In this document: positions 32,202 through 44,700 of the stretch, in pieces | Layout: each line of letters begins with the position of its first letter | Position numbering within the stretch: position 1 is the first letter of the stretch | Assembly (NCBI GenBank): GCA_008931825.1 | Contig: QXVZ01012992.1 | Coordinates: forward strand, 1-48,166 | Direction: 5' to 3' | Length of the DNA: 48,166 nucleotides | DNA from: Phallusia fumigata | Lineage: Eukaryota; Chordata; Ascidiacea; Phlebobranchia; Ascidiidae | Position numbers and translations under genes: made by a program | Notes under the pieces: model-generated | Database searches by the model: none | Told to the model about the DNA's origin: nothing | Seen by the model: only the letters and a program-made list of their open reading frames with translations

Positions 32202-32720
32202 ATGGATGCGTCTGAAGAAAATGTCCAAGCCCTACTGGGTAAGAAATGCTTTGAATTACATTTCGAAAGTTTTTTTGTAATGCATTTATAGTTTTTTACA
32301 ACACAATCTAGATTGGTTAAAGGTAGGGGCGTTACTGGAAAAAGGTACTACAGTAATTGCACCCTGTCACCTAAACCTCTAATAAACCACCCATATAATA
32401 TAGGAACAAATGATAGGGACTTAAAAAGTAGCTTTATTAAAACACATTAATGCTAGAAAACTTATATTTAATGAATATGCATTTGTTGGAAATGTTTCGA
32501 CAATTGCTGTTGTCACTGTCAGTGCATGATATATCTGCACAAAAATGCAACATTCGTTTTCAGGGATGGGTTTTTGTGATGAAAGCAATGTAAGAAGAGC
32601 TCTTCAATGTGCTAAGAATGATCTCAATGAGGCAGTATCATACCTGACATGTGAAATGCCAATGTCATCGTATGATGGTGTTAGTGATGTTGATGTGATA
32701 ATGAGTGATTTACAAACCAG
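32202..32720 (+). CDS. USP24: USP24 exons 1-2: UBA domain
   Basis: Exon 1 (32202-32238, 37 nt) gives MDASEENVQALL and is split in phase 1. Exon 2 (32564-32720) continues GMGFCDESNVRRALQCAKND and LNEAVSYLTCE. Together they make a canonical three-helix ubiquitin-associated domain at about residues 4-45, with the MGF loop and the terminal EAVSYL helix. The start codon follows directly from the alignment with the human N-terminus. Confidence 0.94.
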
Positions 32721-35700
32721 GTTTGTATTTTATAGTTAGTTATAGAGTTATATTGAACATATACATTTAAAACCATCTTCGAATCCATGGTATAATTGAT
32801 TATTGAGTTAGAGAACCCATAGTTATTCAAATGCATGAGGTTTCTATTCTTTTACTAACCTATTAGTTTGGGAGCACTTCAAAAGGCACCTAACATGCCA
32901 CAGAGTGTTGTAGTATCATTATTTAAAACCACTGGGTGATTGTTTTAGCAATGTTATGCAATGTACACCCACTCAATGTTGTGATCAATGTGACTCAAAG
33001 TTTTTTCACAGTGACCTGTATAGTGGTGCTTCACCACCTTCTTATGATGATGTCGTAAAAAATGAGAATCAGAACAATGACAATGTGGATAATATGAATT
33101 CTGATTCAAAAGACTCAGGTACAAAAATGTATACAGAATATATCAAATTGTACAACATAAATTCATGTTATTTATATTTGGTCACGTAATTTTTGTGATT
33201 ATATTTTGGTCTGTAATTTTGTAGATGGAAGGTTGGATTTTCCTTTTCACAACCTTGTGGAGCTGGAAGGTCGTGTTTTCACTGAAGATTGGTCAATCCC
33301 ATTCAGGACAGACGAGTCACTAGCCAAGTGTCTCATAGCTGCTACTAAGCAAATACGTGAAGGTGAAACCGATTGCCGTATATTTGCACTGGCATGACTA
33401 GGAGATTACACACATTAAAAAGTTGTTTAACAGGAAAAAAATGGCACAGTTATGTTATTCCACCAAAGCATTTTTTTGCATTTGTGTCCACTTTTTACAT
33501 AAACAGCTAAAGAATTTGTGGGAGTAGGGCCAATATTCCAGGAAGAAGCTTCCCCATTTTCCTACTTTTTTCCGCCATGGTTGAACTGCCATTGAGCTAC
33601 ATCTCTTTTTTTATTCGTATTTTTGCTTGTACATTTTGGCAGTTCGTTTTGAGTTTCTTACCTTTGTTTTACATCTTTTCATTAAAAATAGTTGCCTGAT
33701 AGCATTATTACCAGATCTTGGATTTGAAAAAAGGCAATATAAATTTAATGCAGTTTTGTTCACCTATTGACCATCCTACGTGTTGCAGGTTTACTCAATC
33801 AAGATGAAAACTGCACAAGGTTTTTGGATCGATGCATGCCTGAATGCTTTACAAAGCTTCTTACTTCAAATGCAGTACAAAAGTCAGTTTGCTTAATTTG
33901 CCTGATATGTTTTCAGATCGACATTGCAAAATTGCCTGTTGTTTTAGATGGCTTACAGATGTGCAGGAAGGAATTCATGAAATGTTGTTGCTTTTTATTG
34001 ACCTGGTTGTAGCCAGAATGCAGTTTGACCCACTGCCAATATCAATGCTGCAAATTTTAAGCACAGTAAGTACTATTTGTATCACTGTACACCATGAGGT
34101 AGTGGAAAGATTTTTTAGGGTTGGTTTTGAAGGCATTTTTTTACTTATTGAATGAAGTCTTGTTCACTGTAATGCCTATTTGGGTATACTGTTATCATGA
34201 CCACTTCGCTTCAGATTCCAAATTGATTAATTTTTTTGATGCTTGTTTAATTTTTTGCAAAACTATCATCAATTTTGATGTAAACAAAAACCTCTAAAAA
34301 CATTTAGTCAGTAAACCCTTGTATTCCATTTAAATATGATACTCAAGATCTATTTTAGTGAAATGCATATGTCGATTTGCTCCAGTTTTTACCTACCCTG
34401 CAATCAGTTGGTCGAATCTACTGTATTTTTGCATGTTGTTTTAAATAAGGATTTTGTATCATGATTTGTATTTAATTGTAGTATTATCTCAAAATAAAAA
34501 GAGCTTGTTTCACTGTGGGGAAATCCCCTTTTGTTGCTTAAATATAATCGGAAAATGTTTAAACAAACACTTACTAATTTCATTAATATATATCAACCAG
34601 TAAAACTAAATTGTGCCTACCAGCAAATGTCTGTTCTTATGGTAAGAATATGTTTTTCAGGCCTTTGACCCTGACTGTGCATGGAACTTGAAAAACAAAT
34701 ACAAGTCATGGAACCAGTCTGTTTGGGAGACAAAATTAGGTGGAATTGATAAATGCTTCGCACGACCACCTGGCATTGATCCTAAGAAAACACTTCGTTT
34801 TACTGATCATCGGGGATGGATGGTCAATCTCATCAACACTTTCTGTTTCAAGGTCAGTGTGCTTGTTGACCACAGAACTAAAATAGCTTCTATTGTTTTA
34901 GTGGTCATTCTTAAGTTGTACTAAAACCTGAAACTGCCGGCCTTAAACAATATTAATGTTTAAATCTTGCTTTTAGAGGGAATTTTTGTGAGAAGTTTGC
35001 CCACTTAAAACTTTAAATCTTCAAAATTACCTGTTTTTTAACATCAGATTATCAGACTTATAATATGTACTATACCTTTTGTAATGTATGTATCATGTTT
35101 CATTTGAGAATATTCTGCAATTTTGTAAAATTGCCTATGCTTCATCCATATCTTTCTAATGATTATTCTTTCAGGGTGGATTAATTGAGGTCCAGGCAGC
35201 TTTGGAGCGTAACACAATGCTTGATGCATCACAGTTAGCTGCACTTCTTCAGCCCTTCTCGGCATGTGCTGATTGGCTAAATCGCCCATGCGTGCAGTCA
35301 TACATAGCCCCTATGCTGGAAAGGGCCGTAAAGTACATACGTGAACTTTCCGAAGAAGATTTTAAATTAAAGGTAAGACTGTATTTGTAAATAATGATGT
35401 AATATTTGTAAATTGTAATCAAAATCTTCACAATTTGTGTGTGTTTTGTCTTGCTTTTGTGCCAAACAAAATGTTTCCAAGGCTAGGTTCAACAGTTACA
35501 TGTTGAATTGTGTATTTTTCCATACTGGTTTCTCTTAACATGAATAAGTCCATACTTGGGAGTCTGTAACAAAGTCTGTATTTACACATTTAAACATTTG
35601 CACCAATTTCATCTGGGCACCTTTCTATTTTATTTCACTAGAAACTTGGCTCCCTAAGTGACCTTCTCACTTCAATGAAGGGAGTGTGCAGAGTTATGTG

Positions 35701-38700
35701 GTCTAAGGATGTTACGTCCGTTGACGATCTTCGATTGGAAGTTACACTCAGAATGGTCAAGTGCCCTCATTTCAATGCGAAGATGAATGCACTTAAGGAG
35801 GTTCATATGAGACTCTTTTTTCTTAACTCAGTGGCATTGTCAGCATCTTAGTTATATGCACTCGAAAAACAAAGCAACAAACTATGAACTTTGTTTGGTT
35901 GAAGAAAAATGTTGAATTATGACTGTAAAGGTTAACAAATACACATATTCAGCGATTTTTTTACACTTTTTTAGGATAAGTTGTTAAATGATACTGGTCT
36001 ATATTCATTATGTTAACTTTTACTTTCAGGTCACAAAACTGATTGATGAAACAAACCAGTTCACTATCACAGACTCCACAATCGACCGTGACAAAATATT
36101 GGATTGGTTAGTTGATACCAAACTTCTCAGCATCTCATTGGACGGGCACATTGACCAATCACAATACTGCGACAAAATTCGGAAGGTGGTGGAATTCATT
36201 GGCGATAAGTTAAGCTCAGACGAACTGGCCCTATTGTGGAAATTACAGGTTTGCTAAATCTCAATGTTAAGTTTACATGTAGCACTTTGTGGAAAAATTC
36301 GTGTTAGACATAACATAATGTGAAACCTATCAAAATTCAAAGAAATGGCTTTTATAGGCTATTTATATCATCGCCTTTTCGTGACGTTTTGATAGGTCAA
36401 ACGCTTTTTATTTTACACAGGACAACGCAAGCCTTTCAGTTTCGGAGAATGTTCAGTCAATCATCTCCGGGGCTTCCCCGCAGCTAAACGAGCAACAGCT
36501 CGACCTCCTTTTTTCACTCATTCATAAATCGTGGCTGACGCAGGGGGAGAAAGCGCGGCAACAGTTGGTTTCGTTTATCGGCAGAATTGGGCACAACACT
36601 AAATCTGGCCGGGACATGGAGAAGGTGAATTTAGCGCTAAGTTACTAAAAATTTAGACATTGTGGACATATGGCTCAGAAATAGATCACTAGTTATTTTG
36701 AACTTCTGAACAGTGTGTACTAAAACTAGAATGTGCGTTCTTTTTGTCTTGCAATCCCAATTTGAAAAAATAAATTTGTGCTACTACCTAAGACAGGGGT
36801 GTCCAAAGTTTGGCCCGCGGGCCAAATGCGACCCACAGCAGCATTTTACGAGGCCCGCGGCTGTAGTTTCAAATTGTTTTGCACATAACTCGCCAATGTT
36901 TGGATTAAGCTTTTGGGTTAAAGCGACTTGTGACTTGAGGCAAAAGCTTTCCATGGAACTTTATATACCGGAAACTTCGCAAAAAAAACGGCCCGCGGGC
37001 GCCTTCATCTCATAAAAATCTGCCCTCATTTTAAAAAGTTTGGACACCCAAGACCTAAGAAGTATTGGTTTAATTTGAGTGCTTACCTTTAATGGCGTGT
37101 AATCAAGGAACCAAATAAATATCGAATCATTAAAAATCACAACAAACTTGTACGTCGGAAGCGTTTGTGATGTCACAAAATAACAAACATGTTGTAAAAC
37201 AGATATGCTTCATTTTCGTGGTGTTTTATGCCAAGTTTTTGATGACCCCAAAGTTACATCTTGTGATGTGACACCATATTGGTTTTGAGACATGACTTTC
37301 AAAGGAGTCCTCTTTTTTTAGTTTAAAAGATACATTTTTTTCCAAATTTAAAAACATATGTTGCTCTTTTGACATAACAAACGCAAGGAACGTTCATTGG
37401 TTACATTAGCAGCAAAAAACGATGGGAATATGTCCCTACTTAAGTATAAGATGATAAAAACACCATCACCCCCATCCCTAAACTTACGCTCAGTTTTGTG
37501 CATTTGACAGGTGCTAACTCTGTTATGGGACCTTGCGCATCTCCCGAAACTCTCACCCCACCTTGTGGATTTAGCGCTCCGAGCGCACAACGCAATACTC
37601 AGCGAGTCGTCGTACGTGAAGGATTCGCTCAAAAAGTCTTTCATTGTCCGATGCATTGAAGACATTAAAAAGGTAAAGAGGTTCTGCAAAATGTGTTTCA
37701 CTTGCCTCAAACATGAAGATATGGTTTTTGCCCAGTACTTGTCAAGACTAGAAATGTTTAAGCGGGATTCACACCAGACGCGGTTGACGGTGGCGATGCG
37801 TAGCGGCGGCGGTTGTGCGCGGATTTTTCACGTGACGTTCAAAACAGAAGGAAGGGTGCTTTTTTGATAAGGAATTTACGAATCCCTCCGAGAAAATTAC
37901 GCCGTCATGGCATGACGCTGGCTGGTGTAAATGCCCCGAGATCAAAAACCGCTACCGTTACCGCGTCTGGTGTGAATCTCGTTTTACAGTATAGAATGGT
38001 TGTTTTGAAGCCACAATAAAAATCCACGTTCACGTCTTGTACTAACTTTGAATCTGTACAAATTCTTTCAATGTTGTTTGTTAAACATCCCTAGTCATTG
38101 CTTGTGAACAAGTTATGAATATTACTGATTTATAGTAAATATGTGTTGTTTTGGCACAGATGTGTTTGTTTGAAAGTATTTCAAACATTCTATCCACAGC
38201 CAGGTAGTTTAGAAGCACGTCCTGTTTCAAGCTATAACCATCAAACCATAAATGTTTGCGTAAGTTATTCATTCTGTGTTTCAGAGACTATGTGTATGTA
38301 TATGTACCAACCAATTTAACCAAATTTTACATTGGTCCGGCTGTACAACAACAATAACCAAGCGAACAAACTAAATTTCAGCTAGTAAAGTACTGAAACT
38401 CTACGTTTTGTGTTTAGGACCAATGGGTCGTTCCTGCACTGAAGCAAATGCACGACATTTCGAAAACCGTCGTTAAATCGCAATTCCGATCCACCAAGCC
38501 GGACCGAAGTTTTCTACATGACCTGAATCGTCAACACGACATCGTCAAACTTGTCGTATCGAGTCTGACGCGCTGCCACCAAATGGCAGTAGAGAGCAGC
38601 AAACAGCAGGATCTCGAGTTGTGCGGGAATTTGGTTATCGACGATCGTTACAAGCACTCTGATGTAAGGCCCGTTGTTCTTCGGTTGTGTAGTCATAACC

Positions 38701-41700
38701 AGGGATTCGTTATCCAGAATTCCGAATCCCAGTGATTCCAAGTCCAAAGTATTCAAATCTAAGAGTGCGATGTAAACGGATAATGGGATTCGTAAATAAC
38801 TATTACTCGTGTTTAACGGAGAAAAGCATCGAAAAGACGCAAGTTTTCTAATGCAATCAAACATTTAGTTTACAGTGCTGTATAAACTGTTTGTTTGCTT
38901 TTAAAAGATAAACGATGGTGAAACGTACATTAGATATCTAAAGATAAGAAGACAGAAAAAATCATTTTAATGTGCTTTAACTTTATTTTAATACTGCTAA
39001 AATCACTAAAGTGGGATTCTGAATTCTGTGTTTGGAATTACTGTTGAATTGTCATTCTGGATTACTCGACTTTTACATATTGTACATCGGTGGTTGAAAG
39101 GTTTTAAATGCGTTTCAGTACATGTGGTGGCATCTCAACTTCCTTAAATTCCTTCTCAAAGAAGGTGAACTATATTTATCTTGGAACCGTGCCAAGGACG
39201 TCTGGGACACTCTCGTTACTAAAAAGTAAGTTAGATGGTTTCGTATCCTAAATCAGTGGAATGCACTGAACTCCATTCATAGAGTCATCGTTCAGATTTA
39301 AACTTACTGAAACCTTTCTAACCAAGACTTGCACTGCAGGAAAACTTGTATTGAGGATCAGGAGGCGTGTTGTGAATGGTTCAGCCGCATTCTTGGCGAC
39401 ATGGAAACGGACACAGTTAAAACTATGTTCAGGTTTGTGTTGCGTTTTCGAATGTAGCGAATGGGGCCAGTATGCGGGCATCGTTGCTTTTCAATGTTTG
39501 GCTATTCCAGTGTATAAATGTAATTTGGCAAGATGGATTTAGTTTTTCATTATGAAATGCGCCAAAATGCATCTATCCGCGTGATATGATCGTTAAATCA
39601 TAATATGAAATGTTCTGAGATGTACAGCAATATGGAACACTTTGCTTCTTTTTTCGAGTCCAGAATTTCAATTCCTATTGTATTTTATTCGTATAATGTT
39701 GGAATGGGTGCTTGTAGCACAGTCCCTTTTCTGACCTTACGTTTCTACAGCTTTTTAAGCTATTGAAGGCAAACAAAACAAATTTGTGGCATTTAGAAAT
39801 AAAACTACAGAACGGACTGTTATACTTGCTTTGCCTATTATCCCATTAAAAACATTCCTTTAGATTAGAAGTTTGGGATTCGATTTTTTAAATTCGAAAC
39901 TGTAATGGTGGAGCACGCCATGTATTATACTTTGGCGTGCTCGACCATTTTGTCAAAGGGTGCTTGGTGCAGTGGTACACGACACAACTTGACCTTTGCT
40001 ATTTAGGCTCATCCCTAATTGGGTTTAAGTACAAACAATTGTTTTCTATTGCAAATTACATTTTATACATTCGTTTTCTATTGCAAAATACATTTTATAC
40101 ATTCATCGTTACTCTCGTCTGTCCCTGCAGAGACCGAATGATGAAGTTGGACGTACCGCAATTGTCGATGTCGCTTTTCGAGTGTTTCAGTGCGTTCATG
40201 TTGACCACAAACGCCCAGGAACAGAAGATAAAACGAGCTCACGGAACCATTGTAAGTCGTCCCTAATTAAATTGTGGTTAAAAGCGGTGGTTCTTGACGT
40301 CGTCCAAGTGCTTCTTTTGGAATTTCTATTGACCACAAAGAGTTTCTATAAAATCAAAAAAAATCTGAGGTATCTGCGCATACATTGCACAACATAAGCA
40401 ACATCTTTTTTAAATCAACTTTTACACAAATAGTGCATGGTAAATTATTAAAAGAAAAAAATGTTTAAAAAACAGTTCGTGCGGTAAAACGACTTGGTGT
40501 CCTAAAAGCAGAGTTTGCAAAGGCAAAAAAAACACACAACCTTAATTGACTGAAACTACTGCATAAAATGATCCAGTGATTATGAGCAAAACATGAAATA
40601 CATGACTTACCTTTAAAATTACAATGAGTAATCTTTCTGCACCGAAAATTTAATCAAACTGTTTAAAATGAAGTCATAAGCAGTATTTCTTAACTCACGA
40701 CAAAAGTTAAAGCCTAAGTAATATGTTCATTGTGACGCAAAAAAATGAACTGAGTTAACTTAAAGAAATCGTGGTTAAATGCCCTGGACTCACTTGAGTC
40801 TTGACCTTGACTCAAGCGTCCCAAAACAACTTGATTGGAGTCAACCAGACAATATTTACAGAGTGTGGAGAAACTTGACTTGCTGGGTATCGACATGTTA
40901 TGGAGGATATGTTTGGAATGTCACTCGTCCGAAGTTGCCGATCGCGCCATCGTGGCTTTGGTGAAATATTCCTACTTGGATGTTGCACAAAAACTAAAGA
41001 AAGACGTTTCGGTTCTTCACTCCAAGTTTCTTAACGAATGCTACAAGAGATTAAATGTAAGATTTAGATACATGTAATTTAGTCATTCACATAACGGCGA
41101 CCCATGTGCCTAAACAGTAGCAATTTTTGTTCGAAAACAAGTCTTTGTTTGGTTACACGGCCGAGCGCTAAGCATTAAGACAGAGAATTGAGCTTAGTTT
41201 AGTGATGTAACGTTTCATTTTTCCAATTAAATTAAATCTACCCATGAAATACTGGAATTTGCTATTTTTGCTGAATCACTTTCAATTTTATTTCTTCGTT
41301 GACTATTAAGTTGCGCATGCGAAGTAACATTCTAACTGCAGCCAACTTTTAAAACAGTTTTGAATCCAAATTTAAAAAATGCGAAGACAACTAATTTTGT
41401 GTNGAAAGCAAAGGTTACTATTCAAAAAAAGTGCTACTAAAACACTTTACGATTTTCTCTTAACTCCTGACCTTGTCACGTGTTTTGCAGGTCATCTGAC
41501 CTTCTGTTCCGCTCCAACACACACGACATGAACATTTTCCGACTGCAGTATAACCTTGAGGTTTTGAGCGGCTTATTAATGCCAGTCGAACAACAGCATC
41601 AGGTAATTATAGAGCTTACTGAACATAAGTTTAAGTTTTTTAAACTATGAATGAAATGTAAGTGCATTTTACACTTTGGGATCTGCCCCTGAAGCATCCA

Positions 41701-44700
41701 AGCTGACCAAGGTTGACGACTTATTTATATCAATGTACGCCACTTGCACTTAAAATATTTTTTTGCTGTGAAAATTTCATGACTCTTGAGTGTTCTTCAC
41801 AATTTTCCATGGGATAAAACAGTTAAAAAAACACTACTTAAAACCATTCCTTTGTTTTTAAGTCGATGGACATTGAGGACAACGGCAGTTTTGCGCGCGC
41901 ATTCATCCAGAACGGAGGGATCAGTGTGATCCTGAACGTCCTCCAGAAAGAGATCATCACTGAATCCCTGGATCAGATGTCGGACGTCGACACGAAGAGA
42001 GGTTGCTACGTTGTAACTCTCAGCATAGCAAGGTGGGTCTTGCAAGCTATTGCATATAGGTTGAAGTTTTTCTGGTAAATTATGTTCTAATCTTATCACT
42101 TAAGTTTTAGGGCATTTGTTCTCAACCGGGGAAAACTCTCCAATAGAGGGAATTTTGTTCGAAATGTTATTTATTAAAATGCTATTGTTTGTAACAGCTT
42201 ATTTTCTCTTCTTAATATACTGGAAGGTTGAGAACCACTGTCTTGGTGTAATGGCCACGTCAAGGTACATTTGTCAAATTAAGCCTAGTTGGTCGGAATT
42301 GTATTGGCGAGTTTAAAACTGTCTTTGAGATTTAAATTGCTTTCGCAAGTACAATTTAAGGTAAGAAAGGTAAAACTAGGCAGTAAGGTAGAAAACTATC
42401 TTTGCTATTTATCCTTTAGTTCTATAGTGGGCATTTGTAGTAGTTTTTTGGCCCCCACAACACGTGTGGTTCATGATAAGTAAATGCATCATCCAAGCTT
42501 AGCAAAACGGTTTGGAAATTGGTTTACATACACTGAAGGAATTTTGCGACACTGTGATAAATAGTGCTTATTTAACCCACTCTTTCACTGAACCTTGCAG
42601 ATATCTTCTCTGTGTCGCCTCGTGTTCCGACAGCGAAACGTCATTACACGATGGTAGTCATGGCAACAGGCGAATCGGACTGACGTCAGAAGCTGCCGTT
42701 TCGCCGCTGAAAAGGTAAAATTAATTCCGTAAACAAAATGACATACTTTGATTGTTTGCCCCACGCCACAAAATAGGTTATAAGCTGATCCAATAGAGTG
42801 TTATTTTGTTTGGTAACTGTACTTCTACTTTGCAGAGAGTCTCTTCGTGTGGGCTCATCCGATGCATCCGCCACTCCCAACAAGCGGAATCGCCGCAGCA
42901 TCTCACGTAGTCCGGTCGTAATGTCTGGGGAGATACCTCATGCAGTTAAAACCACAGTGCAGGTAAATCAATTAAATCTGATGAGCACAGTATAATGAAA
43001 GGCAAGGGTACAAATAAGACCAAGTTATGATGCTTGAATTTTTTTGTAAAGACTGACCAGATCACGATATATCATCACTTGTTTATTTCGTTTTTCAAAT
43101 CGCGAACGCATTTTTCATCACAGGTGCTTCATAGCGAGGAAGTGTCGTCGCTTATCGTCACACTAGTTCGTATCACTTGGTTTGCGTCGGCGTGTAAGCT
43201 GGACCAGCTCGTCGTAAATCCGGACAGTAACTCGGATGGCACAAGCTTTCTGCGGTAAGCGGGACACATTGCTTTATCCATCAAACGTGTATTAGAGTAG
43301 ATTCTGGTAGAGATTTGGCGACAGTGGTGTGCCAGCTGTCTTGTTTGTCCCATGGACTCAGTGATTACCCCTAAAAAGTAATTTTTTAAAAAGTGTAATA
43401 CTTTCTATTCATATGGTTAAATATAAATGTAAGTGAAGCTGCAAGCCTATTTCATAATGTGATTTTTGTCCGTTCATTGCCTATGAAACACTTACCCAAT
43501 TTGAATAAAATTTTTCCAGGGATAATTGTTTGTGTCACCAGTTTGTTTAACCTCTAATCCTTATTGTTCCCAAAAGTGGGTTAAATTGTTGAACAACGTA
43601 TCCTAGTCCACGATGTCAGCACCTAGAGTCATCTGTTTTCCAAACAGTAAATCCATTTCTAACGTATTCCTACATACAGAGCCCAGCGCTGGAGTCAAGA
43701 TTCCGTTTCCTCAACAGCAGGTGTCAGTCCATTTCGTCACACTAGCACCAGTAGTGTATCCAGTGGCGGAAGTATGGAGTCTTCTGATCACCGGCCCTAC
43801 GTCACACGCGGTGATGAGTCACCATGCAAAAGTGCTGACTCACTGATTGCCCGTCAAGCTCTGGAGCTTCTCGTGGCCTGTCTTGAACTGCGCCCTTCAC
43901 ATTTAGGTAAGTTGAGATCATCTTGCCGTTAATGTAGATTCCTTTTAACGTACCTTGACTCATGATTTTCTGACCTTATCGAAAAAAATAAATGCTATAT
44001 TTTCAACTGTATAAAATATTTTTTTAATTATTTCTATTTCTCCTTGTCAGAGTCAGAGTAAATGTGGCAAAACCTAATTAACCACCAGTTAAGTGCGCAT
44101 GAAACCTAACAACGCTGCTTAACATAAAAGAAGTTGGTCTAAATGTTGTTGAAGAATTAAAGTTTCAAAAAGACACCACAAAATCTATAAATCATTTAGC
44201 TGTATACAACTTAAGTTACACTTGATTCGCCTTTAAAAAACATTTTTTTACACCACAAAATAGTTTTTGTGATTAGAATAAAAAATGTTTGCACACGATA
44301 CAGTGCAGCACAAAAAGACGTAATGCAAAATAAACTGCACTAACAAACATCTCCTCATTATTTCTATACGTCTCCGCAGAATGTTTCTTCGAGGTCGCGC
44401 ACATCAACAGTTTCATCATCGACATCCTGGTTCAGCCTTCCGATAGCGACGTACGCGATTGTGCAGTGCGTCAGTTCTACAACCTTTCCAACATCAGCTC
44501 AGCCATGAACAAATCGCCAAGACAGAGGTTACTTCAGGTCAGTTGATTTGTTCGATTCGTTTTTTATCCTCGATAAATGAAACAACGCTCGAACTTCCAT
44601 CTTTATTGCAGTAGCGTTGGAATATTCTTTTATTCACCTTGTTTACAAATTTTTGAACGTTTTTTTGGTTTTCTAGACCGCAAGTCGTGCGGTTAATTAT

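Noticed and set aside
36713..37015. 100-codon plus frame inside a USP24 intron
   Set aside because: It overlaps the hAT MITE; no protein homology.
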